NCBI RefSeq assembly: GCF_000716335.1
Contig: NZ_KL591003.1
Location: 192,094 to 256,093 of the forward strand
Reading direction: 5' to 3'
DNA length: 64,000 nucleotides
Origin: Streptomyces sp. NRRL S-118
GTDB lineage: Bacteria > Actinomycetota > Actinomycetes > Streptomycetales > Streptomycetaceae
Shown: positions 1 through 8,865 of the stretch, in pieces
Layout of the letters: each line of letters opens with the position of its first letter
Position numbering within the stretch: position 1 is the first letter of the stretch
Translations under genes and position numbers: made by a program
Notes under the pieces: generated by a model
Told to the model about the DNA's origin: nothing
Seen by the model: the letters and a program-made list of their open reading frames with translations, nothing else
The model's database searches: none

Positions 1-4
1 CAGG

Positions 5-2035
5 GTGCTCGCGGTGCTTTCGCTGATCCTCACCCTGCTGACCCTGGGACCTGCCCGGGCAGGGGCGGGCTCCGCCGCCGGCCCCGGCTGGTGGGACCCG
101 GTCGCCCGGCCGGCGCCGGACTCCCGCATCGACGTCACCGGGGAGCCGTTCAAGGGCACCGACGCCCAGGGCCGGGTCCGGGGGTTCGTCGACGCGCACG
201 ACCACCTGATGTCCGGCGAGGCCTTCGGGGGCCGGCTGATCTGCGGCAAGCCGTTCTCCGCCGGCGGCGTCGCCGACGCGCTCAAGGACTGCCCGGAGCA
301 CTACCCCGACGGCTCCCTCGCGGTCTTCGACTTCATCACCAAGGGCGGCGACGGCCGCCACGACCCCCACGGCTGGCCGACCTTCAAGGACTGGCCCGCC
401 CACGACTCGCTGACCCACCAGCAGAACTACTACGCGTGGGTGGAACGCGCCTGGCGCGGCGGTCAGCGGGTGCTCGTCAACGACCTCGTCACCAACGGCG
501 TGATCTGCTCGGTCTACTTCTTCAAGGACCGCGGCTGCGACGAGATGACCTCGATCCGCCTCCAGGCGCGCAAGACGTACGAGATGCAGGCGTACATCGA
601 CACGATGTACGGCGGACCGGGCAAGGGATGGTTCCGGATCGTCACCGACTCCGCCCAGGCCCGCGAGGTCGTCGAGCAGGGCAAGATGGCCGTCGTCCTG
701 GGCGTGGAGACCTCGGAACCCTTCGGGTGCAAGCAGATCCTGGACGTGGCGCAGTGCGGCAAGGACGACATCGACCGCGGCCTGGACGAGCTGCACGCCC
801 TCGGTGTCCGCAGCATGTTCCTGTGCCACAAGTTCGACAACGCCCTGTGCGGGGTCCGGTTCGACTCCGGCACCCTCGGTACGGCGATCAACGTCGGCCA
901 GTTCCTGTCGACGGGCACGTTCTGGAAGACGGAGAAGTGCACCGGGCCGCAGGCCGACAACCCCATCGGCGCCGCCCCGGCCGCCCAGGCCGAGAAGCAG
1001 CTCCCGCCCGGCGTCGCGGTCCCCTCGTACGCCGCCGACGCGCGGTGCAACACCCGCGGCCTCACCGCACTCGGCGAGTACGCGGTGCGCGGCATGATGC
1101 AGCGCGGGATGATGATCGAGATCGACCACATGAGCGTGAAGGCCACGGGCCGCGTCCTGGACATCCTGGAGTCGGCGTCCTACCCCGGCGTCCTCTCCTC
1201 GCACAGCTGGATGGACACCGACTGGACCGAGCGGGTCTACCGCCTCGGCGGCTTCATCGCCCAGTACATGCACGGTGCCGAGGGATTCACCGCCGAGGCG
1301 AGGCGCACGGACGCGCTGCGTGAGAAGTACGGCGCCGGATACGGCTACGGCACCGACATGAACGGTGTCGGCGGCTGGCCGGCCCCGCGCGGCGCGGACG
1401 CGCCCAACCCCGTGCGGTACCCCTTCCGCAGCGCCGACGGCGGCTCCCTCATCGACCGGCAGACCACCGGGGAACGCACCTGGGACATCAACACCGACGG
1501 CGCCGCCCACTACGGCCTGGTGCCCGACTGGCTGGAGGACATCCGGGTCACGGGCGGCCAGGACGTCATCGACGACCTTCTCCGCGGCGCGGAGTCCTAC
1601 CTGACGACCTGGGGTGGCTCGGAGCGCCACCGGGCGGGCACCAACCTGGCCACCGGGGCTCCCGCGTCGGCGAGTTCGGCGGAGTGGAACCCGTTCACCA
1701 GCTACGCCGCCGGCCGCGCGGTGGACGGCGACCCGCGCACCCGCTGGGCCAGCGACCGGCGCGACCCCCAGTGGCTCCGGATCGACCTGGGAGCCGAGCA
1801 GCCGGTCGGCCGGGTGACGCTCGACTGGGAGCGCGCGCACGGCAGGGCGTACCGCATCGAGGTGTCCGGCGACGGGAACGACTGGCGGACCGTCTGGTCC
1901 ACCACCTCCGGGGACGGCGGCCTGGACACCGCGCGGTTCGCCGCCGTACCGGCCCGCTTCGTCCGCGTCATGGGCCTCGAACGCGGGACCGAATGGGGCT
2001 ACTCGCTCCGCGAGGTCGGCGTGTACGGCCGCTGA
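5..2035 (+). CDS. Secreted membrane-dipeptidase-like amidohydrolase with C-terminal F5/8 type C domain
   Basis: The protein of about 676 residues begins with a hydrophobic leader ending near an AGAGSA cleavage region, so it is probably exported. The body has metal-ligand-type motifs of the amidohydrolase/renal-dipeptidase fold: DAHDHL near residue 64, EIDHMS near 373 and SSHSW near 400. From about residue 545 to the end there is a discoidin-like (F5/8 type C) module with the typical VDGDPRTRWAS and DLG patterns, which usually binds sugars or surfaces. The substrate is unknown; a cell-wall or peptide substrate is an inference. The GTG at position 5 is the first start in the window, and the frame is open to the window edge, so the true start may lie upstream. 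Confidence 0.8.
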   Translation: MLAVLSLILTLLTLGPARAGAGSAAGPGWWDPVARPAPDSRIDVTGEPFKGTDAQGRVRGFVDAHDHLMSGEAFGGRLICGKPFSAGGVADALKDCPEHYPDGSLAVFDFITKGGDGRHDPHGWPTFKDWPAHDSLTHQQNYYAWVERAWRGGQRVLVNDLVTNGVICSVYFFKDRGCDEMTSIRLQARKTYEMQAYIDTMYGGPGKGWFRIVTDSAQAREVVEQGKMAVVLGVETSEPFGCKQILDVAQCGKDDIDRGLDELHALGVRSMFLCHKFDNALCGVRFDSGTLGTAINVGQFLSTGTFWKTEKCTGPQADNPIGAAPAAQAEKQLPPGVAVPSYAADARCNTRGLTALGEYAVRGMMQRGMMIEIDHMSVKATGRVLDILESASYPGVLSSHSWMDTDWTERVYRLGGFIAQYMHGAEGFTAEARRTDALREKYGAGYGYGTDMNGVGGWPAPRGADAPNPVRYPFRSADGGSLIDRQTTGERTWDINTDGAAHYGLVPDWLEDIRVTGGQDVIDDLLRGAESYLTTWGGSERHRAGTNLATGAPASASSAEWNPFTSYAAGRAVDGDPRTRWASDRRDPQWLRIDLGAEQPVGRVTLDWERAHGRAYRIEVSGDGNDWRTVWSTTSGDGGLDTARFAAVPARFVRVMGLERGTEWGYSLREVGVYGR

Positions 2036-2093
2036 CGCCCCGCGCGCGCCCTACAGTGCCCAGCCAGTCGCGGAACGGCGGAAGGGACATCCT

Positions 2094-3170
2094 GTGGGCG
2101 GTGCGGAGCGCGGCAACCGGGCGGACACGAGGGACGGGCAGTGGGCGTACATCGGCTCCTTCACCGCGGGAGGCGGGCGCGGCATCACGGTCGCGGCCGT
2201 CGACGCGGTGACGGGGGCGCTCACCCCGCACTCGGCCGTCGACACGATCGTCAACCCCTCGGCCCTCGCGCTCGACCCGGGGGCCGGAGTGCTCTACGCG
2301 GTGAGCGACACCGAGCCGGGCGCGGTCGCGGCCTTCCGGGCGGACGCGGGCAGCCTCACGCCTCTCGGCCCGGCGGTCGGGGTGGGCGGCTCCGGCCCCA
2401 CCCATCTCGCTGTGGCCGGGCGCCGGGTGCTCACCGCCAATTACGGCTCGGGCAGCGTCAGCAGCCTCGCGATCGGCCCGGACGGCTCCCTCTGCGGCCC
2501 TCCGGCCGTGCTCACGCACCGCGGTTCGGGACCGGACGCCGACCGGCAGCGCGGACCGCACGCCCACCAGGTGCTGCCGGACCCGGGCGGGCGGTGGGTG
2601 CTGAGCGTGGACCTGGGAACCGACTCGGTGCGGGTGTGCGCGCTCGACCCGGCCACCGGGGAGCTGCGCGTGCACGCCGAGACCGTGTTGCGGGCGGGGT
2701 CGGGTCCGCGTCACCTCGCCTTCCACCCGGACGGGGAGGTGGTGTACGTCCTGCACGAACTGGAGCCCGTGATGACGGTCTGCCGCTGGGATGCGGCGGC
2801 CGGGCGCCTGGAGGCGCTGACGGAGGTGGCGGTCGACACCGAGGGCCTCCCCTCGGGGGAGCGCGCCCACCCCTCCGTGGTCCGCGTCCCGCCCGACGGG
2901 CGCTTCGTCCGGGCCGCGGTGCGCGGCAGCAACACCGTCCTGACGTTCTCCCTCGCCGACGGAGCCGAGAAGCCGCGGTTCACGGGCGGCGTGGACTGCG
3001 GCGGCGTCTGGCCGCGGGATCTGGTGACGGACCCGTCGGGGCGCCGGCTGTACGTCGTCAACGAGTGGTCCGGCGACGTGACCTGGTTCGAGGCGGACCC
3101 CGAGAGCGGGCGGCTGCGGCGCGGCGGCGCGGTGGAGGTGCCGGCCGCCGCGTGCGTGGTCTTCTCCTGA
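2094..3170 (+). CDS. Lactonase family beta-propeller protein
   Basis: The 358-residue protein matches the seven-bladed lactonase (6-phosphogluconolactonase YbhE-like) family in length and repeat pattern. Blade signatures include YIGSFTAGGGRGI near the N-terminus, NPSALALD, GPTHLAVAG, GPRHLAFHPDG and WPRDLVTDPSGRRLYV. There is no obvious signal peptide, so it is probably cytoplasmic. It starts at a GTG 58 bases after the previous stop. It ends only 12 bases before the convergent small secreted gene. The family hydrolyses sugar lactones, but the actual substrate here cannot be read from sequence. Confidence 0.85.
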   Translation: MGGAERGNRADTRDGQWAYIGSFTAGGGRGITVAAVDAVTGALTPHSAVDTIVNPSALALDPGAGVLYAVSDTEPGAVAAFRADAGSLTPLGPAVGVGGSGPTHLAVAGRRVLTANYGSGSVSSLAIGPDGSLCGPPAVLTHRGSGPDADRQRGPHAHQVLPDPGGRWVLSVDLGTDSVRVCALDPATGELRVHAETVLRAGSGPRHLAFHPDGEVVYVLHELEPVMTVCRWDAAAGRLEALTEVAVDTEGLPSGERAHPSVVRVPPDGRFVRAAVRGSNTVLTFSLADGAEKPRFTGGVDCGGVWPRDLVTDPSGRRLYVVNEWSGDVTWFEADPESGRLRRGGAVEVPAAACVVFS

Positions 3171-3182
3171 CCGGCCTGCGGC

Positions 3183-3404
3183 CTATCGCCGGCCGGACGG
3201 CTGGATCGACGCCTTCGACTGCACGGTGTCGATCGTGTGCACGGCCTCGTCCAGCACGTGCTGGGCGAGGTCGCCGTCGACACCGACGTGGACCCGGTCG
3301 ACCAGCTCCTGGTTGAGGGACTCGGCGTGGGCGGCTCCGCCGGCCGAGAGCGCGGCCCCGGCGAGGGCGAGCGCGGTCATGGCGCGCTGGGTGATTCCTG
3401 GCAT
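3183..3404 (-). CDS. Small secreted protein, function unknown
   Basis: This 73-residue protein starts MPGITQRAMTALALAGAALS, a typical Sec signal peptide with an AHA cleavage site near residue 26. The mature part is a short, mostly helical, acidic chain of about 45 residues ending in KASIQPSGRR. The ATG at 3404 is preceded by GGGAGGG about 13 bases upstream; an internal ATG at 3380 is possible. No domain is recognised. It converges on the lactonase gene with almost no spacer. Confidence 0.6.
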   Translation of the reverse strand: MPGITQRAMTALALAGAALSAGGAAHAESLNQELVDRVHVGVDGDLAQHVLDEAVHTIDTVQSKASIQPSGRR

Positions 3405-3601
3405 GCCCGGGCAACGATCCCTCCCGTGCCCGGTCACGGCGCCGGTCGCCCGTTCGGCGGATCACACCTCCGCGTGCTCCGGCTCCCCGTCCGGGGCGAG
3501 CGGCGCCATGACGAGCGCGTCGGACCACGGCCGGCGTCCTCGCCGCCGCGATCCCGGGCGACGGCGTGGTGGCGGGTGCCCCGCGGTACGGGACGGACCG
3601 C

Positions 3602-3955
3602 TCAGGCCCGTTCCGCCACCAGGTGCCGCACGGTGCGGGCGATGAGGTCGTACGGCACGGGGGCGTTCAGGGGGAACTTCAGCGTTCCCCGGCCCGACCG
3701 GTAGGGCTCGATGTCGCGCTGGAACGCGGCGTCGCCCTGCGGGACGGGGTAGACGCTGACGTGGTGCCGCCATCCGGCGAAGTACACGAGGTTCCGGCGG
3801 TCGAGCGTGACCGCCGGGATCCCGTAACCGATCTTCTCGCCGATGCCCTCGGGCGCCGCCTCGTGGATCGTGCGCCGGATCCGTTCGAGGACGGTGCGCA
3901 CGTCGTCGGGGAAGGAGCCGATGTAGTCGTCGACGGACGCGAAGTGCTCTGCCAC
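3602..3955 (-). CDS. DUF1801 (YdhG-like) protein
   Basis: The 117-residue product carries the DUF1801 pattern: an N-terminal VDDYIGSFPDDVRTVLERIR helix, EKIGYGIPAV and a C-terminal KFPLNAPVPYDLI segment. The family has a frataxin-like fold and has been linked to iron handling or secretion-stress roles, but its biochemical function is unsettled. The GTG at 3955 is chosen because GAAAGG lies 8 bases upstream; a longer frame to 4021 has no comparable ribosome site and adds non-conserved residues. Confidence 0.8.
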   Translation of the reverse strand: MAEHFASVDDYIGSFPDDVRTVLERIRRTIHEAAPEGIGEKIGYGIPAVTLDRRNLVYFAGWRHHVSVYPVPQGDAAFQRDIEPYRSGRGTLKFPLNAPVPYDLIARTVRHLVAERA

Positions 3956-4000
3956 GGTCGTGCCTTTCGCCGCGTACGCACTCACGCTAGGCGCAGACCG

Positions 4001-4029
4001 GCCGCCGCGCGCGTCGTGCACGCGGCGGC
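4001..4029 (-). terminator. Hairpin downstream of the lipid kinase gene
   Basis: GCCGCCGCG at 4001-4009 pairs with CGCGGCGGC at 4021-4029 around an 11-base loop. It lies 23 bases past the stop of the minus-strand kinase gene and just upstream of the DUF1801 start. There is no T-run, which is usual for Streptomyces hairpin terminators. Confidence 0.5.
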
Positions 4030-4051
4030 ACCCGGGGTGCGGCGCACGTCG

Positions 4052-4933
4052 TCAGCACAGCACCTTCAGGGCGCCGGGCCGCACCCGGAGCGTCACCGGC
4101 AGCGTCGCGTCGACCTCGCCGTCCGCGCCGTACGGGAGGTCCCGGTCGGCCTCGATGCGGATCTCCTCGCCCCGCAGGACCTCGACCTGGGGGCGCCGCA
4201 TGTGCGCCCCGGTCTTGAGCTCGTTCATCAGCGCGAAGAAAAGCCGCTTCGGGGCGTGGCGGACGACGACGACGTCGAGCAGCCCGTCGTCGACGCGGGC
4301 GTCCGGCGCGATGCGGCGGCCGAAGCCGTAGAAGCCGGAGTTGGCGGCGACGACCGTGTAGCCGCTCCGTTGGTGCGTCGTGCCGTCGATGGTGATGCGG
4401 TATGCCGCCGGCCGCCAGCCCGCCACCGCCCGGGCGCCGCCCGCGTAGTACGACGCGGCTCCCCGCAGCAGCCGCGACCGGTTGGCGTACCGGTTGGCGA
4501 CGGCGTCGACGCCCGCGTACACGCTGCCCAGGACCGCGGTCCTCGTGTGGACGGCCGATTCCACCTCGATGGTGTCGACGGCGCGCGGGGTGCCCCGCAG
4601 GAGGAGCTCCGCCAGGGCCGCGGGCTCGCCGGGCAGGCCCAGGGCCCTGGCGAAGTCGTTGCCGCGCCCCGACGGGACGAGGCCCAGCACGGCGTCGGTG
4701 CCGCTGAGCACCCCGCCGACGGCTCCAGCCATCCCGTCGCCACCGACCGCGAGCACGACGTGCCCCTGTGCGGCGGCCTGCCGTGCCAGCTCGCGGGCGT
4801 GGTCGAGGCTGCGGCTGTAGCGGGTCTCCAGCCCGGCCCCCGCCTCCCGCAGGAGCCGGGCCACGGGCAGCAGGGCCGCCGTACCGCTGGAACTTCCCGC
4901 GGCCGGGTTGACGACGGCGGTGAACTGTCGCAT
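4052..4933 (-). CDS. Diacylglycerol/lipid kinase family protein
   Basis: The 293-residue protein has the DAGK catalytic-domain signature: VNPAAGSSSG at the N-terminus, the nucleotide-binding VGGDGM near residue 66 and PSGRGNDFAR near 88. It has the size and layout of YegS/DgkB-type soluble lipid kinases, which phosphorylate diacylglycerol or related lipids with ATP at the membrane. The ATG at 4933 has GGAGG 8 bases upstream. It lies 33 bases behind the FAD-linked oxidase gene on the same strand, so the two are probably co-transcribed, placing it in a lipid-related operon. Confidence 0.88.
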   Translation of the reverse strand: MRQFTAVVNPAAGSSSGTAALLPVARLLREAGAGLETRYSRSLDHARELARQAAAQGHVVLAVGGDGMAGAVGGVLSGTDAVLGLVPSGRGNDFARALGLPGEPAALAELLLRGTPRAVDTIEVESAVHTRTAVLGSVYAGVDAVANRYANRSRLLRGAASYYAGGARAVAGWRPAAYRITIDGTTHQRSGYTVVAANSGFYGFGRRIAPDARVDDGLLDVVVVRHAPKRLFFALMNELKTGAHMRRPQVEVLRGEEIRIEADRDLPYGADGEVDATLPVTLRVRPGALKVLC

Positions 4934-4966
4934 GTGCGCGCCTCCGTAGGGCAGGACAGGCTGGGG

Positions 4967-6562
4967 TCAGGGGTGGCGGACGGGGACGAGGATGCCGGGA
5001 TTGAGCACCCCTGCCGGATCGAGCTCCCCCTTGACGGCCTGGAGGACGCGGACGCCGAGGGGGCCCGCTTCCCGGGCGTACCAGTCGCGGTGGTCGGTGC
5101 CGACGCCGTGGTGGTGGCTGATGGTGCCGCCGGCGGCCAGGATCGCCTCGTTCGCGGCGTGTTTGGCCGGGGCCCAGTGCGCGACGGGGTCCTTTCCCTG
5201 GGCGGAGACGACCGTGAAGTACAGGGAGGCGCCGTTCTCGTACACGTGGGAGATGTGGCACATGACCAGCGGGGGCGTGCCCGCGTCGGAGAGGGCGGTG
5301 GTCAGTGCCTGGCGGACGCCCTGGTACAGCTGCGGCAGCGCGGACCAGAAGGCGGCCGTCTCCAGGGTCTCGGCGAAGGCCCCGGCGTCGAGGAGCGCGT
5401 CACGGAGGTAGGGGGCGTCGTAGCGGCCGTGGGCCCAGCGGTCCCCCGGTTCCCGGCCGACGCACTCGCCGCCCTCCGCCAGGAGGACCTCGTGGACCCC
5501 GCTGCGGCACTCCTCGTTGCGCGCGGCCGTCCCTTCGTACCCGACGATCGCCATGCAGCCGGCCGCTTCCGGGGCTCCGCTGCCGATGCGGTCGGGGTGG
5601 GCCAGGCCGATGAAGGTCTCGGTCTCGTCGGACAGGCGCAGCACGGTCGGGCGCGGCCCGTCCTGGGCGAGCTTGCGCAGCGCGGCGGCGCCGGCCTCGA
5701 AGGAGGCGAAGCGCCAGCCTTCGTAGACGCGCTGCTCGGGCAGCGGGCGGAGGCGCACGGTCACCGAGGTGATCACGCCGAGCGCGCCCTCGGAGCCGAG
5801 CACGAGCTGGCGCAGGTCCGGGCCGGCCGCAGAGCGGGGCGCGCGTCCGGCCTCCCAGGTGCCCTCGGGGGTGGCCACGGTGATGCCGAGCACCATCTCG
5901 TCGAACCGGCCGTAGCCCGCGGACGCCTGGCCGCTGGAGCGGGCCGCGGCGAATCCGCCGATGGTGGCCCATTCGTACGACTGGGGGAAGTGGCCGAGGG
6001 TGTAGCCGCGTTCGTTGAGCAGGGCCTCGGCCTGCGGCGCGCGCAGCCCGGGCTGGAAGGTCGCGGTGCGGGAGACCTCGTCCAGGCCGAGGAGGGCGTC
6101 CATGCGGCGCAGGTCCAGGGCGACGAAGCTGGAGCGCTCGGGGGCCAGGCCGCCGACGACGGAGGTGCCGCCGCCGAACGGCACGGCGGCCACCTGGTGT
6201 TCGCTGCACACGCGCAGGACGGCGAGGACCTCGTCGTGGCTGCCGGGCAGCAGGACGGCGGCCGGGATGTCGTCGACCTCGCCCGCGCGGATGCGCAGCA
6301 GGTCGGGGGTGGACTTGCCGCGGGTGTGGCGGATGCGGGTCTCGGCGTCCGTCCGCAGGTGCGCGGGGTCGCCCAGGCATGCGGCGAGGGCGCGGAGGGT
6401 GGCGTTCGTGAGCGGTGAGGCGGGGACGGGGATGTCCTCGATCGCGGCGGGGCCGTGGTCGCGCGGGGTGACGCCGAGCAGGTCGCGCAGCAGGCCGGTC
6501 ACGGTGCCGGGCAGGGGTGCCGCCTTGGCCGGGTCGCCCCAGCCGCTCCACAACATGTCCAC
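4967..6562 (-). CDS. FAD-binding oxidase, alkyldihydroxyacetonephosphate-synthase-like
   Basis: The product of about 531 residues has the PCMH/VAO-type FAD domain (PFGGGTSVVGG near residue 135) and a C-terminal FAD-oxidase domain ending GVLNPGILVPV. The SHHHGVG motif near the C-terminus, followed by LQAVKGELDPAGVLNPG, is typical of the alkyl-DHAP synthase branch, which swaps an acyl for an alkyl chain to start ether-lipid synthesis. The GTG at 6562 has GAGGAA about 9 bases upstream; the ATG two codons later (6556) is the alternative. The gene is divergent from the TetR gene and is followed by the lipid kinase. Ether-lipid synthesis is an inference; glycolate- or lactate-oxidase-type activity is the main alternative. 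Confidence 0.82.
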   Translation of the reverse strand: MDMLWSGWGDPAKAAPLPGTVTGLLRDLLGVTPRDHGPAAIEDIPVPASPLTNATLRALAACLGDPAHLRTDAETRIRHTRGKSTPDLLRIRAGEVDDIPAAVLLPGSHDEVLAVLRVCSEHQVAAVPFGGGTSVVGGLAPERSSFVALDLRRMDALLGLDEVSRTATFQPGLRAPQAEALLNERGYTLGHFPQSYEWATIGGFAAARSSGQASAGYGRFDEMVLGITVATPEGTWEAGRAPRSAAGPDLRQLVLGSEGALGVITSVTVRLRPLPEQRVYEGWRFASFEAGAAALRKLAQDGPRPTVLRLSDETETFIGLAHPDRIGSGAPEAAGCMAIVGYEGTAARNEECRSGVHEVLLAEGGECVGREPGDRWAHGRYDAPYLRDALLDAGAFAETLETAAFWSALPQLYQGVRQALTTALSDAGTPPLVMCHISHVYENGASLYFTVVSAQGKDPVAHWAPAKHAANEAILAAGGTISHHHGVGTDHRDWYAREAGPLGVRVLQAVKGELDPAGVLNPGILVPVRHP

Positions 6563-6624
6563 GGGATTCGGTTCCTCGCCGTCGGGTTTCGGGTCCTGGC
6601 GTGCCCTGGGGCCCGCACTGGCAT

Positions 6625-6656
6625 TACACTGTGACAGATGACGCCCATTCGTCACA
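6625..6656 (+). promoter_or_regulatory. Probable -10 box and TetR operator overlapping a leaderless start
   Basis: TACACT at 6625-6630 resembles an actinobacterial -10 box and sits 7 bases before the ATG at 6638, so transcription would begin at or next to the start codon; no ribosome site is visible. TGTGAC (6630-6635) and GTCACA (6651-6656) form an inverted repeat with a 15-base spacer, with inner TGACG (6639-6643) and CGTCA (6650-6654) arms. The position fits an operator for autorepression and perhaps control of the divergent oxidase-kinase operon. Confidence 0.5.
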
Positions 6657-7237
6657 ACCATTCGGACGGGGAAACCGTCCTCGACGCGGCCCGTGACTGC
6701 GTCCTCGCCGTCGGGGTGCGCCGGACGACGCTGACCGACGTGGCCCGCCGCGCCGGGGTCTCGCGCATGACGCTCTACCGCCGGTGGCCCGATGTACGGA
6801 CCCTGGTCGGGGACGTGATGACCCGTGAGTGGGTCGCCCTCGCCGTGTCGGCCATGCCCGAGCGGGAACCCGGCGCCCCCACCCGGCCGGGGCTGGTCGA
6901 CGGGCTGGTCGCGGGCGTCGAGGCGTTCCGGGCCCACCCGCTGTTCCACAAGATCCTCGACGTCGACCCCGAGCTCCTGCTGCCGTACGTGCTGGACCGG
7001 CGGGGCGCCAGCCAGGACGCGCTGCTGGGCCTCATCACCGGCGCGCTGGAGGAAGGGCACGCCGACGGGTCGGTCCGGGTAGCCCACCCCGACCGCCAGG
7101 CCCGCTCCCTGCTGCTGATCGTCCAGTCCTTCACGCTCTCGCTGCGCACCATGACCGACGCGTCCGACCCCGAGCTCGATGAAGCGGCATTCCTCGGTGA
7201 GCTGCGGACCCTCCTGGAAAGGACCCTCGCCCCATGA
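6638..7237 (+). CDS. TetR family transcriptional regulator
   Basis: The 199-residue protein has an N-terminal helix-turn-helix (LTDVARRAGVSRMTLYRRWPD, about residues 30-50) and a variable C-terminal ligand domain, the normal TetR size. Its stop overlaps the glpD start (ATGA), so the two are translationally coupled. It is divergent from the AGPS-like/lipid-kinase pair, and an inverted repeat covers its own start. This suggests it represses the local lipid/glycerol-phosphate genes, with an acyl or lipid-type effector as an untested possibility. Confidence 0.9.
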   Translation: MTPIRHNHSDGETVLDAARDCVLAVGVRRTTLTDVARRAGVSRMTLYRRWPDVRTLVGDVMTREWVALAVSAMPEREPGAPTRPGLVDGLVAGVEAFRAHPLFHKILDVDPELLLPYVLDRRGASQDALLGLITGALEEGHADGSVRVAHPDRQARSLLLIVQSFTLSLRTMTDASDPELDEAAFLGELRTLLERTLAP

Positions 7238-8853
7238 GCCACCCGCTCAGCCGGTCGCGCACCACCCCCGCACCCGCGCGGGCGTCGTCGTCGCTGAACG
7301 CGGCCCGCCGCCGGCGCGAACTGTCCGGGCTCGCCGACGGCACACCGGTGGACGTCCTCGTCGTCGGCCTCGGGGCCACCGGTGCGGGCGTCGCGCTCGA
7401 CGCCGCCTCCCGCGGCCTGACGGTCGCCGCGATCGACGCCCACGACCTGGCCTTCGGCACCTCGCGCTGGAGCTCCAAGCTCATCCACGGCGGGCTGCGC
7501 TACCTGGCGTCCGGGCAGCTCGACGTCGCCCACGAGAGCGCCGTGGAGCGGGGCGTCCTGATGGAGCGGATCGCCCCGCACCTGGTCGGCGCCCAGCCGT
7601 TCGTGCTGCCGCTGACGCCGCTGGTCTCCCGGTCACAGGCGGCGCTGGCCCGGGCCGGACTGCGGGCCGGGGACCTGTTGCGCGCCTCGGCGCGCACGTC
7701 ACGTTCCACGCTGCCCGCGCCGCGGACCCTCTCCCCCGTGGAGACCCGGCACATGGCGCCCGTCCTGCGGTCCACCGGTCTGCGCGGCGGGCTGCTCTCC
7801 TGGGACGGCAGGGTCACCGACGACGCCCGGCTGGTGACGGCCGTCGCCCGGACCGCCGCGGCACACGGCGCGCGGGTCCTCACCCGGACGCGGGCGCTGT
7901 CCCTCGACGGCGGCGGAGCCCTGGTACGGGACGAACTCACGGGCGAGGAGACCAGGATCAGGGCCCGCGCCGTCGTCAACGCGACCGGCGTCTGGGCGGG
8001 CGGGCTGATCGAGGACATCCGGCTGCGGCCCTCCCGGGGCACCCATCTGGTCCTCCGCTCGGAGGACCTGGGCTCGCTCACCGCCGGCCTGCACATCCCC
8101 ATCCCCGGCGAGGCGAACCGCTTCGTCCTGGTCCTGCCGCAGGGGGACGGCCGGGTGTACGTGGGACTGACGGACGAACCGGTCGACGGTGACGTCCCGG
8201 ACGTTCCGGAGGTCCCGGAGACGGACATCGGCTTCCTGCTCGACGTCCTCGGTTCGGCGCTGGACGTGTCACTGGGCCGCGACGACGTCATCGGCGCCTT
8301 CGCCGGCCTGCGGCCCCTCCTCGACACGCCGGGAACGCCGGGCACGTCCGGCGCCTCACGGACGGCCGACATCTCCCGCAAGCACGCCGTGCTCACCTCG
8401 CCCGACGGGGTCGTGACCGTGGTGGGCGGCAAGCTCACGACGTACCGGCGCATGGCGCAGGACGCCCTGGACGCGGCGGTCTCCGCACGCGGTCTCACGG
8501 CGGGGCCCTGCCGTACGGCATGCCTTCCGCTGGTCGGGGCGGCCGCCCCGGCGGCCCTCGCCGCCCTGGACGCCCCCCGCCGGCTGGTGCGCCGCTACGG
8601 CACCGAGGCTCCGGCCGTGCACGCGCTGGGGCTGGAGGATCCCGCCCTCGCGCGCCCCGTCGTGCCGGGCCATCCGGTGACCGTGGCCGAACTGGTGTGG
8701 GCGGTGCGCCATGAAGGGGCGCTCGACGAGGCCGACGCCCTCGACCGCCGCACCCGGATCGGAGTGGTGCCGCACGACCGGGAAGCGGCGCTGGACACGG
8801 CCCGTGAAGTGCTCCGCCACGAGGACGGGCGGCTCACGCCGCGCACGCCCTGA
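7234..8853 (+). CDS. glpD: Glycerol-3-phosphate dehydrogenase (FAD-dependent, GlpD type)
   Basis: The 539-residue protein has the Rossmann FAD motif VVGLGATGAGVALDAASRG near residue 45, FGTSRWSSKLIHGGLRYL near 75, and a C-terminal GlpD domain with VVGGKLTTYRRMAQDA near 395. It oxidises glycerol-3-phosphate to dihydroxyacetone phosphate at the membrane, passing electrons to quinone. It overlaps the TetR stop by four bases. Streptomyces often has several GlpD paralogues; the association with an AGPS-like enzyme and lipid kinase suggests a specialised rather than central glycerol role. Confidence 0.9.
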   Translation: MSHPLSRSRTTPAPARASSSLNAARRRRELSGLADGTPVDVLVVGLGATGAGVALDAASRGLTVAAIDAHDLAFGTSRWSSKLIHGGLRYLASGQLDVAHESAVERGVLMERIAPHLVGAQPFVLPLTPLVSRSQAALARAGLRAGDLLRASARTSRSTLPAPRTLSPVETRHMAPVLRSTGLRGGLLSWDGRVTDDARLVTAVARTAAAHGARVLTRTRALSLDGGGALVRDELTGEETRIRARAVVNATGVWAGGLIEDIRLRPSRGTHLVLRSEDLGSLTAGLHIPIPGEANRFVLVLPQGDGRVYVGLTDEPVDGDVPDVPEVPETDIGFLLDVLGSALDVSLGRDDVIGAFAGLRPLLDTPGTPGTSGASRTADISRKHAVLTSPDGVVTVVGGKLTTYRRMAQDALDAAVSARGLTAGPCRTACLPLVGAAAPAALAALDAPRRLVRRYGTEAPAVHALGLEDPALARPVVPGHPVTVAELVWAVRHEGALDEADALDRRTRIGVVPHDREAALDTAREVLRHEDGRLTPRTP

Positions 8854-8865
8854 GGAGCGGGCCGG

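Noticed and set aside
3566..6418. 950-residue open frame on the plus strand
   Set aside because: It runs antisense to the DUF1801, lipid kinase and FAD oxidase genes, has no domain character and reflects high-GC third-position bias.
6563..7087. N-terminal extension of the FAD oxidase to 7087
   Set aside because: The added 170 residues are antisense to TetR, and a GTG with a good ribosome site exists at 6562.
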